Source of the DNA: CAVXAE01 sp044225565
GTDB taxonomy: Bacteria; Pseudomonadota; Gammaproteobacteria; Steroidobacterales; Steroidobacteraceae
Length of the DNA: 12,062 nt
Assembly (NCBI GenBank): GCA_044225565.1
Contig: JBGAIL010000153.1
Coordinates: 1 to 12,062 of the forward strand
Direction: 5' to 3'
Shown in pieces: positions 6,137 through 12,062 of this stretch; positions within the stretch are counted from its first letter, which is position 1, and every line of letters begins with the position of its first letter. A program made the translations under genes and the position numbers. The notes under the pieces were generated by a model. That model searched no databases. It worked only from the letters and a program-made list of their open reading frames with translations, and was not told the DNA's origin.

Positions 6137-7817
6137 ATGACTCAGAGCGACGGCGCAGTCGCCGGTTCTCCGGGCGGCCGCGGCATCGACCGCACGCACC
6201 GGCGCGTGATCTTCGCAGCATCGCTCGGCACCGTGTTCGAGTGGTACGACTTCTATCTCTACGGCGCGCTCTCCGCGATCATCACCAGGCAGTTCTTCTC
6301 CGGGGTGAACGAGACCACCGGGTTCATCTTCGCCCTGCTCGCCTTCGCGGCCGGGTTCTTCGTGAGGCCATTCGGTGCGCTGGTGTTCGGCCGTCTGGGC
6401 GACCTCGTGGGGCGCAAGTACACATTCCTCGTCACCATCGTCATCATGGGCTCTGCGACCGCGCTGGTCGGCGTGCTGCCATCCTATGCGAGCATCGGCA
6501 TCGCGGCGCCCATCGCGCTCGTCACGCTGCGGCTGCTGCAGGGGCTCGCGCTGGGCGGTGAATACGGCGGCGCGGCAACCTACGTGGCCGAGCACGCTCC
6601 GGAAGGCCGTCGCGGGCGCTACACGAGCTGGATACAGACCACGGCGACGCTGGGTCTCTTCCTCTCGCTGCTGGTGATCCTCGCGTGCCGGCTGCTGCTC
6701 GGCACCGAGGACTTCGAAGCCTGGGGCTGGCGCATCCCCTTCCTGCTGTCCATCGTGCTGCTCGCCGTGTCGGTGTACATCCGGCTGCAGCTGAACGAAT
6801 CACCGGTGTTCCAGGAAATCAAGCGGGAAGGCAAGCTCTCGAAGGCGCCGCTCAGGGAATCCTTCGGGCAGTGGAGCAATCTCAGGATCGTGCTGCTCGC
6901 GCTGTTCGGCGCCACGGCCGGGCAGGCGGTGGTGTGGTACGCGGGACAGTTCTACTCGCTCTTCTTCCTCGAGAAGGTGCTGAAGGTGGACCCGAGCACC
7001 GCCAATCTCATCATCGCCGCGGCGCTCGTCATCGGCACGCCGTTCTTCATCTTCTTCGGCACGCTGTCGGATCGCATCGGCCGCAAGAAGGTGGTGCTGG
7101 CGGGTTGCGTGCTCGCCGCCCTCACCTACTTCCCGCTCTTCAAGGCGCTCACGCATTACGCGAATCCCGCGCTGGAGGCGGCCGTCGCGAGCGCTCCCGT
7201 GGTCGTCATCGCGGACCCCGGGCGCTGCTCGTTCCAGTTCGATCCCGTGGGGAAGAAAGCCTTCACGAGCTCCTGCGACATCGTGAAATCGGCGCTCGCA
7301 AAGGCCGGCGTGCCTTATTCCAGCGAGCCTGCGCCGGCCGGCAGCCTGGCGCAGGTGCGCATCGGCTCGGGGCCAGGCTCCCTGCAGCTTCCGTCGTTCG
7401 AGGGTGGCACGCTCGACAAGGCGGCCTTCAAGGCCTCGTCCGAAACGTTCAACAAGGAGCTGTCCGCCTCCCCTCGCCGCTGCAGGCTATCCGGCCGCGG
7501 CCGATCCCGCGCGGCTGAGCTACCTCATGACCATCGCCATCTGCGCCCTGCTCGTCATCTACGTGACGATGGTCTACGGGCCGATCGCCGCCTGGCTGGT
7601 GGAGCTCTTCCCGCCGCACATCCGCTACACGTCCATGTCCCTGCCGTATCACATCGGCAACGGGTGGTTCGGCGGGTTCCTGCCGGTGACGTCCTTCGCC
7701 ATCGTGGCCGCCACCGGCGACCTCTATGCGGGGCTCTGGTACCCCATCGGGGTGGCCGTGATCACGGTGATCATCGGTGCGCTGTTCCTGCCCGAGACGG
7801 CGCATCGGCAAAGATAA
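6137..7817 (+). pseudogene. MHS-family MFS transporter, frameshifted near 7465-7480
   Basis: The ATG at 6137 follows a GGGGGGA ribosome site (6124-6130). In the first frame residues 1-442 are a clear metabolite:H+ symporter-type MFS protein: GTVFEWYDFYLYG near the N-terminus, motif A GRLGDLVGRK (85-94) after TM2, its second copy GTLSDRIGRKK (308-318), and GLALGGEYGGA. After FNKELS (ending about 7465) the sense switches to the next frame: AGYPAAADPARLSYL, then TM10-12 (LMTIAICALLVIYVTMVYGP, YTSMSLPYHIGNGWFGG, up to LPETAHRQR), stop 7815-7817. One extra base would restore an open frame of about 559 residues. As written the first frame runs on as nonsense to 8059, through the next gene's start. 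A large loop (about 340-465) between TM9 and TM10 should be periplasmic and holds C364 and C380. Substrate unknown (organic acid, proline/betaine or similar). A sequencing error is as likely as true inactivation. Confidence 0.85.
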
Positions 7818-7855
7818 CGGCCCGGGCGAGCGCGCGGAGCGGGAAACCGCGCTCT

Positions 7856-7861
7856 TATACT
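7856..7861 (+). promoter_or_regulatory. -10-like element before the serine hydrolase
   Basis: TATACT (five of six matches to TATAAT) lies 31 bases before the ATG at 7893, in otherwise very GC-rich sequence. No good -35 is seen at the usual distance. It is followed immediately by the inverted repeat at 7860-7882. Confidence 0.4.
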
Positions 7862-7882
7862 CGCGATCCCGAAGCTCGCGAG
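7860..7882 (+). repeat. Perfect 7-base inverted repeat in the hydrolase leader
   Basis: CTCGCGA (7860-7866), nine bases, TCGCGAG (7876-7882). It overlaps the end of the -10-like element and abuts the purine-rich ribosome site (AGAAGAAGAG), so it could be an operator or a leader hairpin. Because TCGCGA is itself palindromic, the same seven bases also repeat directly at 7875-7881. Confidence 0.4.
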
Positions 7883-9373
7883 AAGAAGAGCCATGGCGCC
7901 TGCAATTCCATCCCGCCGCATCCGTCCCGTCCGGCCACGCGCGATCGCCTCATGCGCCGCGATCCTGCTCGCCACGGCGCTGCCCGCATCAACGCGTGCT
8001 GCACAGGCACCAGCGAGCGCAGCGGCCTCGGCGCCAGCCAAGCTGGCCGCCACGCCTGAAGCGCGCCACGCGGCCGTGGACGCCCTGTTCGCCGATCTCG
8101 ACAAGCCCGGCAGGCCTGGCGCCGCCATCGGCATCTATCAGGGTGGCCGTGCGGAATACCTGAAGGGCTACGGTTACGCGGACCTCGAGCAGGGCACGCG
8201 CATTACGCCGGAGACGGTGTTCAATCTCGCGAGCGTCTCCAAACATTTCACCGCCTTCGCGATAGCGCTACTCGCGCGCGAGGGCAAGATCGACCTGGAT
8301 GAGGACGTCCGCACCTACCTGCCGTACATGCCGGATTTCGGCAAGCGCGTCACGGTGAATCACCTCATCCACCACACGAGCGGGCTGCGCACCTCGGAGA
8401 TCCTCTTCGAGCTCGGCGGGCAGGAGATCGGCGGCACTGCGCACCAGGCGCAGATTCCCAACCTCGCCTCGCGCCAGCGCGAGCTCAATTTCGAGCCGGG
8501 CAGCGAGTATCTGTACTGCAACCTCGCCTATTCGCTGCTGCCCGAGATCGTGAAGGCGGTGTCGGGCAGGAGCTTCCGCGAGTTCACGACGGAGCGCATG
8601 TTCAAGCCGCTGGGCATGGCGCACACGCTCGCTCAGGACGACGCCACCGAGATCATCCCGAAACGTGCGCCATCCTACGAGAGCGGCGGCGAAGGCAAGC
8701 CCTGGGTGCGCTCGCTGGAGAACTACGACGTCATCGGCGCGACGGGGCTCATGACCAGCGTGCAGGACCTCATGAAGTGGGCCGCCAACTTCACGCATCC
8801 CGTCGTCGGCGACGCCAGGCTGATCGAACAGATGGGCACCACGGGCAAACTCAACGACGGCACGCCCATCAACTACGCCTTCGGCCTCACTCGGGAAAAG
8901 TACGCGGGGCATGAAGCTCTCGCGCACACGGGCAGCAGCGCTGGCTATCGCACCCTCTTCGCGTACTTCCCGAAGAAGGATTTCGCGGTGGCGATCCTGA
9001 TGAACTCGCCAGGGGATCGCGACGGGCCGCTGCAGGCCATCGCGGACCTGTATCTCAATGGCGGCCCCGGCACGCTGCCGGTGAAGCCGACCCCGGTTGC
9101 TCCCCGCGCGGACGTGATGCAGGCGGCGCTGGGCCACTACCTCAGCGAGTATGGCGCGGCCGTGGAAATCTCACGGGATGGCGACAAGCTCGCGCTCGCT
9201 TCGGGCGGAGGCTCGAAAACCCCGCTGGCGTTCCGCAAGGACGGCACGTTCGACCTGGGCCGCGGCGGCGACGAGTACTACCGGTTCGTGCGCAACGCGA
9301 AGCAGATCACGGGCATCGAGCAGATCATGCCCGACGGCAGGCCGCAGCACCCTGCACCGTCGTGTCGAGCTGG

Positions 9374-9396
9374 CGTGTTCACGCCCAGCCCCACCG
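9374..9396 (+). repeat. Direct repeat copy 1 (partner at 9625-9647)
   Basis: This 23-base stretch matches 9625-9647 at 21 positions, with the first 16 bases identical (CGTGTTCACGCCCAGC). The copies lie 251 bases apart and both can be read as VFTPS, in different frames, inside the frameshifted tail of the hydrolase. Confidence 0.6.
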
Positions 9397-9624
9397 CGGG
9401 ATGTCCACGAGCTGACGCAGCTCGCCGGCGACTATCGCAGCCCCGAGCTCGACATCACGTACCGGTTCAGCGTGGAGAACGGCAAGCTCGTCGCCCGCTC
9501 GATCTGGAGCAGCGAGCCGAGCTCCCCACCGGCGCGCGCCAGAAGCCATCGTCGCGTTTCAGGAATCGCATCCAGCGTCACCGACCGGTTCGAGCGCCTG
9601 CGTATCGGGGGTGGTGGCCGACAT

Positions 9625-9647
9625 CGTGTTCACGCCCAGCGTCACCG
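9625..9647 (+). repeat. Direct repeat copy 2 (partner at 9374-9396)
   Basis: Second copy of the imperfect 23-base repeat, read as DIVFTPSVT in the third frame. It may mark a small duplication or an assembly artefact in the damaged end of the gene. Confidence 0.6.
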
Positions 9648-9790
9648 AAACGATGACTGACGTGCGTGATCGTGCAGCGAAATGCGGCCGGTGCCCCCGC
9701 CGCGATCCGCGTGCACGCCGGCCGCGTGCGCAACGTATTGCTGGCAGCGTGTAGCCTCGGACTGAGCTGTCGCTCCCCCTGGCAACCGCA

Positions 9791-10483
9791 CTAGCCGCCG
9801 CCCAGCAGCCCCGCCGTCACGTTGATCGCGAAACCCAGGATCGCGAGGTTGAAGACGAACGACACGATGGTCTGCGCCAGCACGACCTTGCGGATGGTGC
9901 CCGCGGAGGTGGAAACGTCGGAGGTCTGGCACGCCGCCGCGATGGTGAAAGAGAAATACGCGAAGTCCGCGAACACCGGCTGGGGTGTCTTCGGGAAAGC
10001 AAGCGGACGGGTCTCGGGCATCGTTCGCCCGCGATAGAAGAGATTCGCGTAGTGCAGCGTGAACATCGTGGCCACCAGCAGCCACGAGCTGGCCACCGTG
10101 AGCGCAGCCAGCGCCATGCGATACGTCCGTTCCGTCTCGTCCGCATGCTTGATGGCAGCGAGCTGCGCCACGATGGCCACCAGGCTGAGCAGCGCAGCCA
10201 CTACCACCACGAGCAGGATGACCGGCGCGCTTTCATCCTCCTGCTCGTAGCGCGAGCCGATCTGACTGGGGGACTGACCCGCCATCCAGATGCCGGCGAG
10301 GACCAGGAAGAGCACGGTGAATGTGTTCCAGCCGCAGAGGATGCGCGTGAGGAGCTGCCAGTCGCGGGGCAGTGCGCAGAAGATGGCGGCCCCGAACAGC
10401 GCGGAGCTCCAGAGCCTGACGTGACGGACGACGAACTTCGGCACGGGCATCCTCCCCGACGCGAACGAGCGCTTCGGTGCCAT
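9791..10483 (-). CDS. DUF1345 family integral membrane protein
   Basis: A 230-residue inner-membrane protein with about five hydrophobic segments (residues about 24-38, 45-68, 87-111, 122-149 and 200-226). The signature ADFAYFSFTIAAACQTSDV (172-190) is characteristic of DUF1345 (PF07077); the function of this family is not known to me. I chose the ATG at 10483. An upstream in-frame ATG at 10603 would add 40 residues of low-complexity, non-membrane sequence. A downstream ATG at 10450 has its GGGGAGG directly against the start, which is too close. Neither remaining choice has an ideal ribosome site, so 10450 (219 residues) is a real alternative. The gene converges on the damaged hydrolase, the two stop codons overlapping by three bases (9791-9794). 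It is divergent from the small ORF at 10627, with a 143-base intergenic region between them. Confidence 0.85.
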   Translation of the reverse strand: MAPKRSFASGRMPVPKFVVRHVRLWSSALFGAAIFCALPRDWQLLTRILCGWNTFTVLFLVLAGIWMAGQSPSQIGSRYEQEDESAPVILLVVVVAALLSLVAIVAQLAAIKHADETERTYRMALAALTVASSWLLVATMFTLHYANLFYRGRTMPETRPLAFPKTPQPVFADFAYFSFTIAAACQTSDVSTSAGTIRKVVLAQTIVSFVFNLAILGFAINVTAGLLGGG

Positions 10484-10550
10484 ACGCCATTCTCGTGCAG
10501 AAATGCGCCGCTGTCGCCGCAAATCGCATCGAACGCAGCAGTTTTGCGAG

Positions 10551-10573
10551 GGCACGCCCGGCTCGGGCGCGCC
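10551..10573. repeat. Imperfect 10-base inverted repeat between divergent genes
   Basis: GGCACGCCCG (10551-10560), GCT, CGGGCGCGCC (10564-10573) pair at nine of ten positions. It lies in the divergent region, 54 bases before the small ORF and 68 from the DUF1345 start. No T-run follows on either strand, so an operator is more likely than a terminator. Confidence 0.45.
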
Positions 10574-10626
10574 GTATCCTTGCTCCGTCCCGGATATCGC
10601 CAAGGGAATGGCTCAGGACTTACACT

Positions 10627-10800
10627 ATGCAGACTATGTCCATCAGTGCGCTGGAGCTGCTCGAGCGCCTCGACGCCCTCGAGGACGAGATGCACCGGGG
10701 CCGGGTCGAGCAGATGCGCTGGGTGCTGGGATGCTTCGCGAACGTCATCCCCATCTGCCTGCGCGCCATGTACGTCCTGCTCAAGGTCGTCAGGCCCTGA
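10627..10800 (+). CDS. Small hypothetical protein (57 aa)
   Basis: An open frame of 57 codons from ATG 10627, nine bases after AGGA (10614-10617); a second ATG at 10636 is too far from it. Residues 5-30 are an amphipathic, charged helix (SALELLERLDALEDEMHRGR). Residues about 32-55 are hydrophobic (WVLGCFANVIPICLRAMYVLLKV) with two Cys and one Arg, so it may associate with the membrane. I recognise no family. For: a ribosome site, a position divergent from a real gene, and a coherent helix-plus-hydrophobic pattern. Against: short length and GC-rich sequence, where chance frames are common. The stop overlaps the convergent aminotransferase's 3' end by 11 bases (10790-10800). Confidence 0.5.
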   Translation: MQTMSISALELLERLDALEDEMHRGRVEQMRWVLGCFANVIPICLRAMYVLLKVVRP

Positions 10801-11911
10801 AGTCCCTCAGCACGCGCCCCATCCGGGCCAGTGCTTCCTCGAACGCCGCCGGCTCCGCGGAGCCATAGCCGATGCGCATGTGCGAAGGCATCCCGAAGCA
10901 GTCTCCCGGCGCGACGAGCACGCCCTCCTTCGCCCAGGCCTCGCACAGCGGCCGCGCATCGCTGCCGTCGACCCGCCAGGGGAAAGCGAGCGTGCCTCCC
11001 ATTGGCTTGACCCACCGCAGCTTCGAAGCGGACGACCCGATGAACCGCTCGAGCGCCGCCACGTTCGCACTGGCATTCGCATTGGCGCGCTCGAGAATCT
11101 GGTCCCGCGCACCGAGCGCGGCTACGGACATCGCCTCGAGGATCGGCGAGCCGGAGATCGAGAAAATGCCCCGCGCCGCGATGATGCGCCCGCGGCGATC
11201 CGGATTCGCGTCGATCAGCCAGCCCATGCGCACGCCCGGCAGCGAGAGCGCCTTGGACATGTCCCCGATCACGATGGTGTTCGAGGCGAGCGCTGCGGAA
11301 GGTTGCGCCTCGCCGAAGTAGACGCGGTGAAAGACTTCATCGGACACGAGCGGGATCGAGCGTTCGGCGAGTTCCCCTGCGAGATTGCGCAGCTCCTGCG
11401 CCGCCATCACCGAGCCGGTGGGATTGTGCGGGCTGTTGACCAACGCCAGACGCGTGCTCGCGTCCACCGCCGACAGCACGCGCGCGGCGCTCTGCTCGAA
11501 GCGCTTCTCGGCCTCGAGCTGATAATGGCGGATGCCCAGCCCCCACGCCGTCGCCATCAGCTCGGTCGCCGGATAACCCGGCGCAGGCAGCACGATGGAG
11601 GCCGCCGGCTCGCTCACGACGCACATGAGCAACGAAAGCGCCTCGGATGCGCCCGTCGTGACGACGACCCAGTCCGGATCGACGCCGTGCAGCTTCGCGA
11701 TCTGCTCCCGCAACCGCGGCGAGCCCTCGGTCGGCGCGTAGGTCGCCGTCATCGTCTCGAGCTCGTCACGCAACGCGCCGTCACCGAGGCTCAACAGGTC
11801 GCCGAACTTCCAGACGGGCCCGGCGCTTCCCGCGAGATTGCAGCGGATCGGCGGGGTCGCCGCGACGTGCGAGTCGAGCCATTCGAGCAATCCGAACCTG
11901 GGCAGCTTCAT
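10790..11911 (-). CDS. Fold-type I PLP-dependent aminotransferase (class I/II)
   Basis: A 373-residue cytoplasmic enzyme. The ATG at 11911 is preferred because it overlaps the stop of the upstream permease (ATGA) and begins family-like sequence; the frame extends upstream to 12058 but only in Arg/Gly-rich antisense-type sequence. Key residues: TTGASEALSLLM (85-96, cofactor phosphate region), PHNPTG with N163, SDEVFHRVY with D191 (pyridine nitrogen), SKALSLPGVRMGW with Schiff-base K220 and R228, and MRIGYG with R346, the usual substrate-carboxylate arginine. It should transfer an amino group between an amino acid and a 2-oxo acid, or carry out a related PLP reaction. Substrate cannot be told; coupling to an amino-acid permease suggests use of the imported amino acid. 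The 3' end overlaps the small ORF by 11 bases. Confidence 0.93.
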   Translation of the reverse strand: MKLPRFGLLEWLDSHVAATPPIRCNLAGSAGPVWKFGDLLSLGDGALRDELETMTATYAPTEGSPRLREQIAKLHGVDPDWVVVTTGASEALSLLMCVVSEPAASIVLPAPGYPATELMATAWGLGIRHYQLEAEKRFEQSAARVLSAVDASTRLALVNSPHNPTGSVMAAQELRNLAGELAERSIPLVSDEVFHRVYFGEAQPSAALASNTIVIGDMSKALSLPGVRMGWLIDANPDRRGRIIAARGIFSISGSPILEAMSVAALGARDQILERANANASANVAALERFIGSSASKLRWVKPMGGTLAFPWRVDGSDARPLCEAWAKEGVLVAPGDCFGMPSHMRIGYGSAEPAAFEEALARMGRVLRDFRA

Positions 11912-12062
11912 GGGGATTTCCGGCTCACGACGGCATACGCTGCGGCGGCCACCGCGAGCGCCAGCAGGCTCACGTACAACTCTTTCGCCCGTTCCGGCGT
12001 CACGGCCATGGCGACGAGCACTGCCACCATGCCCGCGATGGCCGCGTAGCTGGCCCACGGGA
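11908..12062 (-). CDS. Amino-acid permease (APC-type), C-terminal 50 residues
   Basis: Reading leftward from the window edge, a frame beginning PWASYAAIAGMVAVLVAMAV continues through TPERAKELYVSLLALAVAAA and ends in SRKSP at TGA 11910-11908. This gives two hydrophobic segments split by a short polar loop. The pattern 'PW..Y..I.....VLVAM...P......Y.SL' matches the last two membrane helices of APC-superfamily amino-acid permeases such as the GABA/proline-type transporters. The stop overlaps the aminotransferase ATG (ATGA), so the two are translationally coupled. The rest of the gene lies beyond the window. Specificity cannot be judged. Confidence 0.7.
   Translation of the reverse strand, partial: PWASYAAIAGMVAVLVAMAVTPERAKELYVSLLALAVAAAAYAVVSRKSP

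Larger units (their letters stand above)
7893..9794 (+). pseudogene. Secreted serine beta-lactamase-family hydrolase with C-terminal frameshifts
   Basis: The ATG at 7893 follows a purine-rich ribosome site. Residues 1-36 are a signal peptide (RPRAIASCAAILLATALPAS). The catalytic domain (about 60-395) has class C beta-lactamase/PBP4-type motifs: nucleophile S114 and K117 (SVSK), Y208-C209-N210 (YxN) and H345-T346-G347 (HTG, in place of KTG). It is intact to about R483 (9341). Beyond that the family's C-terminal domain is spread over several frames: TLHRRVEL (9349-9372), VFTPSPTA (9375-9398), DVHELTQLAGDYRSPELDI and the following strand region (9400-9519), and a last fragment QRNAAGAPAAIRVHAGRVRN at 9675-9734, back in the original frame and ending at TAG 9792-9794. 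The unbroken frame stops at 9654-9656. Likely a periplasmic esterase/peptidase-like hydrolase, substrate unknown. The active-site domain could still be made, with an altered tail. Decay or poor local sequence quality both fit. Confidence 0.8.

Noticed and set aside
4715..6595. Very long open frame on the minus strand opposite the EAL gene
   Set aside because: His/Gly/Arg-rich translation without domains, a third-position artefact of GC-rich coding DNA; the plus-strand EAL protein is unmistakable.
9661..9790. Apparent 130-base non-coding gap after the hydrolase frame closes
   Set aside because: It reads as the last segment of the hydrolase's C-terminal domain, so it was assigned to that broken gene.
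10052..12049. Long plus-strand open frame across the DUF1345 and aminotransferase region
   Set aside because: Arg/His-rich low-complexity translation antisense to two clear genes.

Overview
This is a 12 kb piece of a GC-rich proteobacterial chromosome. The combination of OmpR/PhoP-type signalling, DUF3391 HD-GYP and GGDEF-EAL proteins, an outer-membrane barrel and an MHS-type symporter suggests a gammaproteobacterium (Xanthomonadales/Steroidobacter-like) or a betaproteobacterium. That placement is inferred from gene content and base composition only; no rRNA or other marker gene is present. I see no phage, insertion sequence, CRISPR array or tRNA, and no gene-free stretch longer than 300 bases.

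Layout. (1) 1-3325 is a divergent envelope-sensing locus. To the left run a secreted PepSY protein and the start of an outer-membrane beta-barrel protein, which leaves the window. To the right run a membrane-anchored PepSY protein, an OmpR/PhoP-type response regulator and a PhoQ-like histidine kinase, tightly coupled (TGA|GTG abutment, then a 4-base GTGA overlap). The 120-base divergent intergenic region holds a GTCAGC-N5-GTCAGT direct repeat with PhoP-box spacing and a GTCAGC copy on the other strand. (2) 3481-6052 is a two-gene cyclic-di-GMP operon: a DUF3391/HD-GYP protein in which the histidine of the HD dyad is leucine, then a protein with a degenerate GGDEF domain and an intact EAL domain. 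(3) 6137-9794 holds an MHS-family transporter and a secreted serine beta-lactamase-fold hydrolase. Both reading frames are broken: the transporter by one frameshift near 7465-7480, the hydrolase by several indels after 9341. Family-like C-terminal sequence can still be read in other frames beyond each break. (4) 9791-12062 holds a DUF1345 membrane protein, a divergent 57-residue small ORF, and on the minus strand an amino-acid permease (C-terminal 50 residues only) whose stop overlaps the start of a PLP-dependent aminotransferase.

How the parts fit. The first block looks like a self-contained sensory unit in which the kinase and regulator control PepSY proteins and an envelope porin. The second block would lower c-di-GMP mainly through the EAL protein, with the HD-GYP protein probably weakened or acting as a receptor. 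The permease-aminotransferase pair suggests uptake followed by transamination of an amino acid. No strikingly new system is evident. The most interesting points are the altered HD dyad beside a GGDEF-dead/EAL-intact partner, the PepSY-flanked two-component system with its candidate operator, and the clustered frameshifts.
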